Source of the DNA: Arthrobacter beigongshangensis
Lineage (GTDB): Bacteria > Bacillota > Bacilli > Bacillales_A > Planococcaceae
DNA: 64,000 nucleotides
Reading direction: 5' to 3'
Assembly (NCBI RefSeq): GCF_016820585.1
Contig: NZ_JADHDX010000001.1
Location: 248,001-312,000, forward strand
Shown here: positions 40,864 through 50,021 of the stretch, one piece after another
How the letters are laid out: the number at the start of each line of letters is the position of its first letter
Position numbering within the stretch: position 1 is the first letter of the stretch
Made by a program: the position numbers and the translations under genes
The notes under the pieces: generated by a model
Database searches by the model: none
Told to the model about the DNA's origin: nothing
What the model saw: only the letters and a program-made list of their open reading frames with translations

Positions 40864-42357
40864 GTGAGTAAAAGTAAAATAACAAATCGCCCATTGGTAC
40901 TACTATCCGTTATGTTGGCAATGTTTGTAGGTGCTGTTGAGGCTACAATCGTAACGACAGCCATGCCAGTAATTGCGGCTGATTTAGGTGGTTTTTCAAG
41001 ATATAGTTGGATATTCTCTGCTTATTTATTAATGAGTACGGTTACAGTCCTAATCTATGGAAAATTGGCGGATTTATTTGGCAGGAAACCGATACTTTTT
41101 ATTGGTTTAACGATTTTTTTAATAGGTTCCATTCTTTGCGGTTTTGCTGTGTCAATGGAGCAATTAATTGTATTTCGATTGATTCAAGGTTTTGGTGCAG
41201 GTGCCGTTATGCCGATTGCCACGACGATTGTTGGTGATATTTATACAACCGAAGAGCGTGCGAAAGTTCAAGGTTATTTATCGAGTGTGTGGGGCATTTC
41301 TGCAGTGTCAGGTCCAGTCATTGGCGGGCTGATTGTGCAATATATGAATTGGAAATTCGTTTTCTGGGTCAATGTACCACTTGGTATTTTAGCAATGCTT
41401 GGTATTTTACTATTCCTTCATGAGCCGAAACGACAGCAAAAGGTATTTATTGATTATAAGGGGGCTGCACTGCTTACCTTGTCCATATCCGCTATTTTAT
41501 TTTGGCTGAGTGAAGGGGGGCAGTCGTTTAGCTGGCTCTCCTTAACAAGCACCATCCTCATCATTGGAGGGCTTGTCTTATTCATGGTATTCATTAAGGT
41601 GGAAAAGCAGGCAGAAGATCCAATGATTCCATTTGCTATTTGGAAAAATCCTATTATTCTTTATGCAAATTTGGTGTCATTGACATCAGGTGTTATTTTG
41701 ATAGGGATATCCTCTTACTTGCCAACCTTTGTTACAGGGGTGATGGAGCAGCCGGCGATTATCGCTGGCTTTACATTGACTGCAATGTCCATCGGCTGGC
41801 CAATTGCATCTTCTGTTGCAGGCCATTTGTTAATCCGTCATGGGACGTTTACAGTGTCATTTTTTGGCGGACTATCGCTCATCTTAGGTGCGTTGCTGTT
41901 TGTATTAATGGATGCTGGATCGGGTCCATGGTGGGCTGCTGGCGCAAGCTTTTTTGTCGGTATTGGCATGGGGTTGACGAGCACTTCATTCATTGTCACG
42001 ATACAAGGCGCTGTTCCTCATGAACGTCGAGGATCTGCAACTGCTGCTAATATGTTCATGCGCAATTTTGGCAATACGATTGGGGCAGCACTTTTTGGTG
42101 CTGTCTTAAATGGTTCGCTGATGATTCGTTTTATGAATGAAAAATCAACTATGGGATTGGAAGATGTCAATCTGTTACTGACAGATGAAAATAGAGCAAT
42201 GTTGTCAAAAGATCAGCTATTTATATTACAGGATGCATTGGATAATTCTTTACAATGGGTGTATATCGCGGTTGCGGCTTTTGCAGTCGTCAGTTTTCTG
42301 CTTATATTACGGATTCCACGTGGGAAGGGGTTATTACATGACAACGACAGAACTTGA
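40864..42357 (+). CDS. MFS multidrug exporter, DHA2 (14-helix, QacA/EmrB) family
   Basis: 497 aa, GTG 40864. Fourteen predicted helices. Motif A GKLADLFGRKPILFIGL, motif C region GISAVSGPVIGGLIVQYMNW, and the DHA2 acidic residue in the first helix (LAMFVGAVEATIVTTAMPVI, usually D1). Exports drugs or metabolites by proton antiport; the substrate is unknown. The last 20 bases overlap the ccpC start, so ccpC may be translationally coupled. Confidence 0.92.
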   Translation: MSKSKITNRPLVLLSVMLAMFVGAVEATIVTTAMPVIAADLGGFSRYSWIFSAYLLMSTVTVLIYGKLADLFGRKPILFIGLTIFLIGSILCGFAVSMEQLIVFRLIQGFGAGAVMPIATTIVGDIYTTEERAKVQGYLSSVWGISAVSGPVIGGLIVQYMNWKFVFWVNVPLGILAMLGILLFLHEPKRQQKVFIDYKGAALLTLSISAILFWLSEGGQSFSWLSLTSTILIIGGLVLFMVFIKVEKQAEDPMIPFAIWKNPIILYANLVSLTSGVILIGISSYLPTFVTGVMEQPAIIAGFTLTAMSIGWPIASSVAGHLLIRHGTFTVSFFGGLSLILGALLFVLMDAGSGPWWAAGASFFVGIGMGLTSTSFIVTIQGAVPHERRGSATAANMFMRNFGNTIGAALFGAVLNGSLMIRFMNEKSTMGLEDVNLLLTDENRAMLSKDQLFILQDALDNSLQWVYIAVAAFAVVSFLLILRIPRGKGLLHDNDRT

Positions 42358-43228
42358 AATTATAAAAGCACTTGCCGAGGAAGGCAATATGCGGAAAGCG
42401 GCGGAGCGCTTATTTTTATCCCAGCCAGCATTATCCCAACGCTTGCAAACGATTGAAAAAGAGTGGGGAACATTATTATTTATCCGTTCGCAAAAAGGGC
42501 TTGAGCCGACGCCAGCAGGAGAGTTAGTCATTGCGCATGCGCGGGAAACAATTTTGAAAAAGGAAGAAACGTTTGCGATGATTGCTTCGATGGCGGATAA
42601 GGTGCATGGGACATTGAAAATTGCCTGTGCGTCTATCATCGGACAAACGTGGCTGCCTCAAGTGTTAAAAGAATATGTTGAGATGTATCCTGACGCGAAA
42701 ATTTCGCTGATGACAGGCTGGAGCTCTGAAATCGTTAAGGCTTTGTACGAAGGGGAAGCCCATGTTGGTATTGTACGTGGGCAAGTGGATTGGAAAAGTC
42801 ATAAAACTTATTTGTTCCGCGACCATCTTTATCTTGTAGATCGCGAAATTACGTCTATTGACGAGTTAAAGGATACGGATCGACCATTTATCCAATTTAA
42901 GAGTGATTCAAATTATTTCATGGAAATCCAGCGCTGGTGGCAGCGCCATTTTCCGAAAAATCCAGGACGTCAAATTACCGTTGACCAAATAGAAACATGT
43001 AAGCAATTAGCGCTGAATGGGATTGGTTATGCTATTTTACCGTCTATAACATTGAGAGGCGATGAAGACGTCAATAAGATGCCGTTGCTGAATAGTGAAG
43101 AGGAGTTTGAATTGACACGTGATACGTGGCTAATTGGTTATGAGTCTTCATTTGCGTTAAAGCAGGTGGATGCCTTTGCTCAAATAGTTCAAACACATGC
43201 GGAAAGATTACGAAAGGATTACAAATAA
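42338..43228 (+). CDS. ccpC: LysR-family regulator CcpC
   Basis: 296 aa from ATG 42338 (GGGAAGGGGTTATTAC upstream), inside the end of the MFS gene. N-terminal winged helix: EIIKALAEEGNMRKAAERLF then LSQPALSQRLQTIEKEWGTL. Effector domain with VHGTLKIACASIIGQTWLP, ISLMTGWSSEIVKALYEGEA and RPFIQFKSDSNYFMEIQRWW, all close to B. subtilis CcpC. That protein is the citrate-responsive repressor of citB (aconitase) and citZ. The same role is inferred here from similarity and from the ykyB-fadH-darB neighbourhood. Confidence 0.92.
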   Translation: MTTTELEIIKALAEEGNMRKAAERLFLSQPALSQRLQTIEKEWGTLLFIRSQKGLEPTPAGELVIAHARETILKKEETFAMIASMADKVHGTLKIACASIIGQTWLPQVLKEYVEMYPDAKISLMTGWSSEIVKALYEGEAHVGIVRGQVDWKSHKTYLFRDHLYLVDREITSIDELKDTDRPFIQFKSDSNYFMEIQRWWQRHFPKNPGRQITVDQIETCKQLALNGIGYAILPSITLRGDEDVNKMPLLNSEEEFELTRDTWLIGYESSFALKQVDAFAQIVQTHAERLRKDYK

Positions 43229-43318
43229 TACGAAAATACGGAACTTTGCTAGGTTTAGTTCGTACTAATAGAGAAGGAAGTAGGAATTGATAAACGGCTT
43301 AGATAGGGGGATATGACT

Positions 43319-45754
43319 ATGTGGAAAAAGCTCATGCTGTTTATGTTGTTACTGATGGCAACGTTTTTTTTCATACCAACTGCGACTGCACTTGCGGCAC
43401 CAGAATTGAAGGTCAGTGTGGCGTTTGGCCTTGATGGCAAAGCGAAGTATGGCAAAGGTGCGCCGGTCACTGTAACCATTGAAAATACAGGAACGGCTTT
43501 TAGTGGAGATATGGTGATCGATATGGAATATACTTACTCGATGGGAGCTGGAGAAGCGTTTCCACTGGAAATCGGTGCAGGTGAAACGAAGACGGTATCG
43601 TTTGTCAATGGAAAAATGAATGATAACGGTAATCCGTTTAATAGTCAATCAAGCAAAACAATCTTTTTCTATGAAGGTGGCTGGCAAAAAGGAAAAGAAA
43701 TTAAGCACAAAGGTTCACAGCATATCCCGGCTATATTGCAAAATGCGGATAATACGTTTGCCGTTTTGTTTACCGACAATGTAGATCGGTTAACGGCATT
43801 GAAAAAGGTTAGACATGGCGCTTCAACGACATTGGTTTCGGTGGATGCTGCTAAAATTTCGGAGAAAACGAAGTTTCCAGAAGAGGCAGTAGGATGGGAA
43901 GCCGCCAATTATATCATCATTGATGAATATCCATTGGCAGATTTATCGTCGAAGCAACAACAGGCGCTGCTTGGATGGGTGCGTACAGGTGGAATTTTAA
44001 TTATGGGTGGGTCTGATAATAGCCGGGCTGAAGCAGGTTTATTTGCCGAATATTTACCATTAAAGTTCAACGGTCAGAAGGAAATGAATGCTGCAGTTTT
44101 AAATAATTGGGCAGCAACAGAAGGTATTGAAGGAATAGTTGCTTCTTATGAAACGGAACTAACTGAGCATGCAAACTCATTGTTGGAGGATGAGGGTAAT
44201 GTGTTAATTGCCTATAAGAGGCTTGGTGACGGTGTTATTATACAAACCCCATTTTCTGTAGGGGATAGTCCGTTGGCAGAAATGGAAGGGATGACTGCAT
44301 TTTGGAATACATTATTTGTAGCTGGAGAACGTGTGGCACCTAAAAGTACTTCTTCAACAAACTATTATTCCGACGAGCCAATGGAGGCAATCGTTTATTC
44401 AGTTGGTGATGTGAATGAGTTATTTCCATCTTTTAGAGTGTCGGCTCCAGTTATCTTAGGTATTATTATTTTGTATATGGTCCTGATTATTCCTGTTCTT
44501 TATTTTATCTTGAGAAGGAAGGATAAGCGAGAGTATACGTGGTGGATAATTCCTGCAATTGCAGTACTTACTTCGATAGCTATTTTTGCTTACGGAGCGA
44601 AAGATCGAATTGCTCGGGCACAAATTCAGCATACAGCGATGTTGAATGTGGCGTTGGATGGCAGTATGACAGGGTATTATGCGGAGTCTTTGCTGACGAA
44701 TAGGTCAGGGAATTTTACATTTACAACCGCAGCAGAAACAACCTTGTTTGCATCGAACCGCGGAGATGACCTATTTGGTTCATCAACTTCAATACCTGTC
44801 CATAAACGTACAATGCTTGAAAAGGATACAGAGGGTTCAAGGGTACATCTTCGCAACGCAGGCTATTGGGATGTTGCGACGATTTATGGTCAAACGACAG
44901 TGGAGAATGTGGGTACCTTCGGTAATCAGTTGAAGGTTGTCGATAAACAATTGACAGGTACTGTGACGAATGATTTTCCGTTTGCTTTAACAGATGTCGT
45001 CATTTGGTCAGGTGTACAGCAAATTGCGCTCGGTGATTTAGGACCGGGAGAAACGGTTCAAGTGAATGAAACGTTGAAAACAAGTACGCTGTTACCTAGG
45101 CGTTCAATATTCAATTCGTATTCAACTCCATATATGAATCCTCAGCAAGGGCAGACGAATAATTTAACAAAGATGAGAAGAGATAGCATGTTAGCCTTTT
45201 CAGGGGAACATATGAATAAGGTGGGGAAACCAGCGATTATTGGTTATACGGATACGCAGATTGTTCCGATAGAGCTTGTGAACGGTAAGCCAACTGTCTC
45301 ATCAATGACAATGGTCGCCCAGCCAATTGAAGTAGATGTATTGTTTTCTAGCGCTGTGACGGTCGAGCCAGAAATGATGGAGATGTCGGTTGTGTCTGAA
45401 ACGACTTTGCATCGAGCGGAACAAGCGGGTTATGCTACCCCCGATTATTATTTCAATGAACCTGCTTACCTACAAACTTGGAAAATACCGGAAAAACTGC
45501 TAGCAATGAAGTTGAAATGGACATCACTTGAAGTGTGGAAAGTTCAACAACAATTGTATGAGGTCAGTATTTTAAATAGTAAAACGGGCGAATTTGAGCC
45601 ACAGGATACGAGTAAATTTACGTTCACTGATAAGCTAGATGATTATATATCTTCCGACGGGACAATTGTTCTTCATTTAGCCGTGAAAAACATACAGCAA
45701 GGAAACATGGGACGCGTTCCGGAGCTCAAATTGAATGGCGAGGTGGCAAAATGA
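43319..45754 (+). CDS. Large secreted/membrane protein, first gene of the MoxR-VWA-ABC operon
   Basis: 811 aa from ATG 43319 (GGGGG 8 bases upstream). Signal peptide MWKKLMLFMLLLMATFFF to ALA (cleavage near residue 26). An extracytoplasmic beta-sandwich region (GAPVTVTIENTGTAFSGDMV) is followed by a glutamine-amidotransferase-like segment (IIIDEYPLADLSSKQQQALL, GWVRTGGILIMGGSDN). Two membrane helices lie near 375-397 and 405-425, then a 380-residue domain at the C-terminus. No catalytic motif is evident. Its stop overlaps the ABC ATPase start (ATGA), so it belongs to the same operon. Function unknown; a partner or cargo receptor of the transporter is possible. Confidence 0.85.
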   Translation: MWKKLMLFMLLLMATFFFIPTATALAAPELKVSVAFGLDGKAKYGKGAPVTVTIENTGTAFSGDMVIDMEYTYSMGAGEAFPLEIGAGETKTVSFVNGKMNDNGNPFNSQSSKTIFFYEGGWQKGKEIKHKGSQHIPAILQNADNTFAVLFTDNVDRLTALKKVRHGASTTLVSVDAAKISEKTKFPEEAVGWEAANYIIIDEYPLADLSSKQQQALLGWVRTGGILIMGGSDNSRAEAGLFAEYLPLKFNGQKEMNAAVLNNWAATEGIEGIVASYETELTEHANSLLEDEGNVLIAYKRLGDGVIIQTPFSVGDSPLAEMEGMTAFWNTLFVAGERVAPKSTSSTNYYSDEPMEAIVYSVGDVNELFPSFRVSAPVILGIIILYMVLIIPVLYFILRRKDKREYTWWIIPAIAVLTSIAIFAYGAKDRIARAQIQHTAMLNVALDGSMTGYYAESLLTNRSGNFTFTTAAETTLFASNRGDDLFGSSTSIPVHKRTMLEKDTEGSRVHLRNAGYWDVATIYGQTTVENVGTFGNQLKVVDKQLTGTVTNDFPFALTDVVIWSGVQQIALGDLGPGETVQVNETLKTSTLLPRRSIFNSYSTPYMNPQQGQTNNLTKMRRDSMLAFSGEHMNKVGKPAIIGYTDTQIVPIELVNGKPTVSSMTMVAQPIEVDVLFSSAVTVEPEMMEMSVVSETTLHRAEQAGYATPDYYFNEPAYLQTWKIPEKLLAMKLKWTSLEVWKVQQQLYEVSILNSKTGEFEPQDTSKFTFTDKLDDYISSDGTIVLHLAVKNIQQGNMGRVPELKLNGEVAK

Positions 45755-46680
45755 TTGAAATTAAGGGCCTGACAAAGAAATATGGCAAGTTTTGTGCACT
45801 CGATGATTTGAATTTGACGCTATCAGAGGGAACTGTCTTCGGCTTTGTTGGGGCAAATGGAGCAGGAAAATCGACGACATTTCTTATTTTGGCAACTTTG
45901 CTACAGCCAACTGTAGGGGATGTATTCATCAATGGCGTCAGCGTGCGGGAAAAACCTGCCGAAGTGCGCAAGATGATTGGCTATATGCCGGACTTTTTCG
46001 GTGTGTACGATCAGCTAAAGGCAGATGAGTATCTAGACTTTTACGGAGCTAGTTATGGTATTCCAGAAGCAGAACGAAAGGTTCTTATTCCGCAATTGTT
46101 AGAGTTAGTCAATCTGTCACATAAGCGCTATGACTATGTCGATTTACTATCTCGGGGTATGAAGCAAAGGCTATGCCTGGCGCGAAGTCTTATCCATGAT
46201 CCAAAAGTGCTTATTCTTGATGAACCGGCATCGGGTCTTGATCCACGTGCGCGTGTTGAAATGAGAGATATTTTGAAAACGTTGAAAAAGATGGGCAAAA
46301 CGATTTTGATTTCTTCTCACATTTTACCTGAACTTGCGGAGATGTGTGATGAGATTGGTGTGATTGATAATGGACGGCTCATTGCACACGGCTCTGTTGC
46401 TGAAATTCAAGATAAGTTGCGTGGTGAGCGAGTGATTACGGTTCGTTTGGCGGGTGCGATGGAGCAGGCGATTGCCTTTTTCGAGGAAGACCCATTCATC
46501 TCTTCTATACAGACGTTGGATGGAGGGGCTGGTCTAACATTTGTTTATAAAGGAGCAGAACAAGATCAGGCGGGTCTGTTAAAAAGAGCGATTCTCCATG
46601 ATATTCCACTCCTTTCTTTCATGGAGCATGTCACGAATTTAGAAGATGTGTTCATGGAAATTACGAAAGGAGATGAATAA
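45751..46680 (+). CDS. ABC transporter ATP-binding protein (ABC-2 type, operon gene 2)
   Basis: 309 aa. Walker A GANGAGKSTT, Q-loop MIGYMPDFFGVYDQL, signature LSRGMKQRLCLARSL, Walker B VLILDEPASGLDP, H-loop ISSHILPEL. The extended C-terminus (about residues 220-309) is typical of ATPases driving ABC-2 export permeases. The start ATG overlaps the previous stop by one base; the permease gene follows two bases after its stop. It powers export or membrane remodelling by the permease at 46683. Confidence 0.95.
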   Translation: MIEIKGLTKKYGKFCALDDLNLTLSEGTVFGFVGANGAGKSTTFLILATLLQPTVGDVFINGVSVREKPAEVRKMIGYMPDFFGVYDQLKADEYLDFYGASYGIPEAERKVLIPQLLELVNLSHKRYDYVDLLSRGMKQRLCLARSLIHDPKVLILDEPASGLDPRARVEMRDILKTLKKMGKTILISSHILPELAEMCDEIGVIDNGRLIAHGSVAEIQDKLRGERVITVRLAGAMEQAIAFFEEDPFISSIQTLDGGAGLTFVYKGAEQDQAGLLKRAILHDIPLLSFMEHVTNLEDVFMEITKGDE

Positions 46681-46682
46681 GG

Positions 46683-47534
46683 ATGAAAATGAGTTTTCAT
46701 AATCCAGTACTGTTCAAAGAATTGAAGCTACGGTTTCGATCACCGAAAAGTTTTGTAGGCATTTTCTTCTATTTAGCGGCTATGTGTGTGTTTGTCTTCG
46801 GCTTTATCTTCACGACGATGAGTTTAACGGGTGTTTCCTATTTTAGACCGACTGAAAGTATGCTGTTGTTTGCTTTCTTGGCATTTATCCAACTCGGCTT
46901 GGTGTTATTCATCACGCCGGGCTTGACGGCTGGGGCGATTAGTAGTGAAAGGGAGAAACAGACATTACCCATTTTGTTAACAACTTCTCAAAGTTCGTTT
47001 CAAATTATATTGGGTAAACTTCTGTCATCTGTAGCTTTTTTAATGTTGCTAACAGTGGCTGCATTACCAGTTTATAGTTTAGTTTTTTTATTCGGTGGGA
47101 TTTCGCCGATGGATTTTGTTCGCATATTCTTTTTTCTGTTTGTGACGCTTTTAGCCATTGGTAGTATAGGGATTCTGTTTTCGACACTCATTCGTAGAAC
47201 GATTGTGTCGATGATTGCGACGTATGGCATGATGCTATTTTTATCAGTCGTCACTGGTTTTTTACTTATTATCGTGTTACAGGTGACAAGGTTAAATTTC
47301 ACTGGGGTTGGTCCGTTACCAACATCTATTGTCGGGCATGTTCTGGCGTCCATCAATCCAGCGGTGCTTTTTGCTACTATACTATCACCAGCGATGGGAG
47401 AAAGTATAGCGGAAATGACACAGGTGAAATTTCCCGTTTGGATTGGTTATCTCATTTTTTACTTATCCATTACCGTTATATCACTTTGGTTAGCAGTGAA
47501 AAAATTAAGGGTTAATATGAAGCGCTTCAAATGA
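46683..47534 (+). CDS. ABC-2 type permease (operon gene 3)
   Basis: 283 aa, six predicted helices. Starts with the amphipathic NPVLFKELKLRFRSPKSF elbow found in ABC-2 permeases that act with VWA/MoxR or Gld-type systems. It includes a conserved TAGAISSEREKQTLPILLTT motif after helix 2 and IGSIGILFSTLIRRTIVSMI. The large extracytoplasmic loop carries GVGPLPTSIVGHVLASINPA. Forms the membrane channel with the preceding ATPase. The substrate is unknown. Confidence 0.92.
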   Translation: MKMSFHNPVLFKELKLRFRSPKSFVGIFFYLAAMCVFVFGFIFTTMSLTGVSYFRPTESMLLFAFLAFIQLGLVLFITPGLTAGAISSEREKQTLPILLTTSQSSFQIILGKLLSSVAFLMLLTVAALPVYSLVFLFGGISPMDFVRIFFFLFVTLLAIGSIGILFSTLIRRTIVSMIATYGMMLFLSVVTGFLLIIVLQVTRLNFTGVGPLPTSIVGHVLASINPAVLFATILSPAMGESIAEMTQVKFPVWIGYLIFYLSITVISLWLAVKKLRVNMKRFK

Positions 47535-47552
47535 TAATAAGGGGGTAGGCGA

Positions 47553-48959
47553 ATGGCTGGGAAATCACTACTAACAAAGTATGTCCGTAAAGCGTTGACA
47601 CGACTTCGTTTTGAAAGGGCTGTCCATACGTTACAAACAGGTTTGTTTATGGCTGTATTGTTCGCCTTACTTGTTGTTGCGGCTTCTAGATTGTTCGTGC
47701 TACCTCATTATGGACGATTCGCTTGGATTGTCGCAGTGATTACTGTCGCGGCAACAATTATTTTTATCATTTACAAACGTCTACGAAAAAGTGATGCCGT
47801 TCACAGGCTTGATAGTTATATGCCGGACAATCTACTAATTACTGCATTGGATGATAAAATCGGTGAAACGCATCTAGCTTCGGCGCTTATTGTCGCAGCG
47901 GAGTCGAAAATCTACCCGGCATTCGAAGGCTTTAAAAAGAGAAATAAGCAGTATTTCAATGTGAAGATGCTTGCGGGTATCGCGGTCGCATCAGGTTGCC
48001 TGGCAGTTCTACTTATTTTCCCTTCTGAAGCACAACTAGAGGCGAAAGCCGTTGTTAAAGAAAAAGAAGTGATTGAGGAAGTAAAGAAGGAAATAAAGGA
48101 ATTGGTCAAAAAAGAGCCACTTCCTGAGGTGAAAAAAGAATTGCAGGACCTTGCGGAAAAATTACTAACTGCAGAACTTACTGAAGATGTATTGAAAGAG
48201 CTTGTCAAAAAACAGAAGGAGTTGCGTCTGAAAGAACAACGCCTTGCTGAGAAAAAAGAAGCCGCCGACAAGTCTGATAATCCTGCTGATGCTTTAACCG
48301 AGGTGGAAGAGCAAGAACTTAAGGAGCTTGGCAAGTTAGTGGATCAACTAGCCCAAAATCTAGGAAAAGCTCATAGCGCATTGAATCAGGTAGGAAAAGC
48401 ACCAACATTACCAGCACTAGCAGGTGCAAATGCATCACCGTCAGCGACAGATGGTAAAGCAGGTACTGCAAGTGGTGAAGGTACAGGCGAGGCAACTGGC
48501 GGAGGCGAGGGACAAAGTCAAGGTGAAGGACAAGGACAGAGCCAAGGTCAAGGTCAAGGTCAGGGACAAGGTCAAGGACAGGGACAAGGACAGGGACAGG
48601 GGCAAGGGCAAGGACAAGGACAAGGACAAGGACAAGGACAAGGACAAGGACAAGGACAAGGACAAGGACAGGGTCAAGGGCAAGGACAAGGCCAAGGGTC
48701 AGGAGGGCGCAATTTGTTATCGGTTCCTTACAATCGTATTGGCGAAAAAGGTGACCCTTCGGTTGTAGGTGGCAATCTAGGTGAAGGTGATTTCATCGAA
48801 GAGCGTGAAGCGCAAGGACCAGTAGAGAAAGGGACCATTCGTCCTTATCAAGAGGTAGTTGGTGACTATAAAGATTCTTACTTAAAAAGTTCTGAGAAGA
48901 TGAAGCTACCGCCAGATTTACAGCATATTCTTTCAGATTATTTTTCTTCGATTGAATGA
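47553..48959 (+). CDS. Membrane coiled-coil protein with Gly-Gln repeat (operon gene 4)
   Basis: 468 aa, ATG 47553 after AAGGGGGTAGGCGA. Three membrane helices (about 27-50, 56-75, 133-152). A highly charged coiled coil (about 160-255, with repeated KKEIKEL and KKELQDL heptads), a Gly/Ala/Thr linker, then a repeat of about 70 residues of alternating Gly and Gln (about 320-388). The conserved-looking end has RPYQEVVGDYKDSYLKSSEK and LPPDLQHILSDYFSSIE. That C-terminal motif recalls proteins encoded in MoxR/VWA operons of other phyla. The repeat is encoded by hexanucleotides, so its length can vary without frameshift. Function unknown, probably a scaffold. Confidence 0.85.
   Translation: MAGKSLLTKYVRKALTRLRFERAVHTLQTGLFMAVLFALLVVAASRLFVLPHYGRFAWIVAVITVAATIIFIIYKRLRKSDAVHRLDSYMPDNLLITALDDKIGETHLASALIVAAESKIYPAFEGFKKRNKQYFNVKMLAGIAVASGCLAVLLIFPSEAQLEAKAVVKEKEVIEEVKKEIKELVKKEPLPEVKKELQDLAEKLLTAELTEDVLKELVKKQKELRLKEQRLAEKKEAADKSDNPADALTEVEEQELKELGKLVDQLAQNLGKAHSALNQVGKAPTLPALAGANASPSATDGKAGTASGEGTGEATGGGEGQSQGEGQGQSQGQGQGQGQGQGQGQGQGQGQGQGQGQGQGQGQGQGQGQGQGQGQGQGQGQGSGGRNLLSVPYNRIGEKGDPSVVGGNLGEGDFIEEREAQGPVEKGTIRPYQEVVGDYKDSYLKSSEKMKLPPDLQHILSDYFSSIE
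48511..48706 (+). repeat. Hexanucleotide (GGNCAR) coding microsatellite
   Basis: About 30 six-base units encoding Gly-Gln. Between about 48611 and 48669 they are perfect GGACAA copies in tandem (nine or so); toward the edges they vary at third positions (GGTCAA, GGACAG, GGGCAA). Perfect central copies suggest recent slippage, in steps that keep the reading frame. Confidence 0.95.
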
Positions 48960-48995
48960 ACGTGGGAAAGAATAATATAGAATGGGAGTGCACAT

Positions 48996-50021
48996 ATGCC
49001 ATTTACACCTGAGCAGTTTGAAGAGATGAGCGGGAAACTTGAAACGGTGAAAGAGGAAATTGGAAAGTTTATTGTCGGGCAGAAAGAAGCGGTTGAGTTT
49101 TCTCTTTATTCGATACTAGCAGATGGGCATGCATTGTTGGAAGGGCTACCGGGGCTTGGGAAGACGATGCTTATTCGAACAATTTCAGAAGTACTCGACC
49201 TATCATTTTCGCGGATCCAATTCACGCCGGATTTAATGCCAGCGGATATTACAGGAACAAGTATTTTGGAGCGGAATGAGCAAGGAATGCAGCGCTTTGC
49301 TTTTAAAGAGGGACCGATATTTAGCCAGATGGTTCTAGCGGATGAAATTAACCGTGCGACACCAAAAACGCAAAGTGCTTTACTGGAGGCGATGGGTGAG
49401 CAAACGGTGACAGTGCTTGGTGAAACACGAAAAATGGCGAAACCATTTTTTGTTCTTGCTACCCAAAACCCGATTGAAATGGAAGGGACATATCCACTGC
49501 CAGAAGCACAAATGGACCGATTTTTGTGTAAGATTTTATTACCCTATCCAGAAAAATCAGAGCTGAAGGAAATCGTTTTACGCACAACAGGACCGACAAT
49601 GACCGCTATTCAAAAAGTGATGGATGCGGAAACGATTGTGCTGGCGCAGCAGATGGTAAAAGAAATTGTCATTGCAGATGAAATGATTGATTATGCAGTG
49701 GATTTGGTTGCAGCGACTCATAAAAATGCTGCTAACTCCATTGAGGCGGCATCTAGCACAACTGGTTCTGCAGATGATTGGTCGAAATACGTTCAATATG
49801 GCAGTGGACCGCGGGGGCTGCAGTCGATTATAAGGCTAGCCAAAGCGCGGGCGTTAATGGCTGGGCGTTTTCATGTATCCATCGCAGATATTAAAACAGT
49901 TGCTAAACCAGCATTGCGTCACCGTATTCTCATTAATTATGAAGGAGAAGCAGAGGGTGTCGATGTTGATGGACTGATTACGAAATTGCTTGAAGAAGTA
50001 CGACAAGGGGCTTCTGTGTAA
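48996..50021 (+). CDS. MoxR-family AAA+ ATPase (operon gene 5)
   Basis: 341 aa. Walker A GLPGLGKTMLIR, Walker B MVLADEINRATPKTQSALLE, sensor 1 FFVLATQNPIEMEGTYPLPE, followed by AQMDRFLCKI with the arginine finger. The C-terminal lid has GPRGLQSIIRLAKARALMAG. MoxR ATPases act as chaperones that activate or load partner proteins, usually those with VWA domains. The next three genes encode such partners (DUF58, VWA, VWA). Its stop overlaps the DUF58 start. Confidence 0.95.
   Translation: MPFTPEQFEEMSGKLETVKEEIGKFIVGQKEAVEFSLYSILADGHALLEGLPGLGKTMLIRTISEVLDLSFSRIQFTPDLMPADITGTSILERNEQGMQRFAFKEGPIFSQMVLADEINRATPKTQSALLEAMGEQTVTVLGETRKMAKPFFVLATQNPIEMEGTYPLPEAQMDRFLCKILLPYPEKSELKEIVLRTTGPTMTAIQKVMDAETIVLAQQMVKEIVIADEMIDYAVDLVAATHKNAANSIEAASSTTGSADDWSKYVQYGSGPRGLQSIIRLAKARALMAGRFHVSIADIKTVAKPALRHRILINYEGEAEGVDVDGLITKLLEEVRQGASV

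Noticed and set aside
48441-48695. Minus-strand open frame of repeating Ser-Leu, and a plus-frame Lys-Asp repeat over the same bases
   Set aside because: Both are shadows of the Gly-Gln hexanucleotide repeat; neither has a ribosome binding site and the enclosing gene explains the reading.
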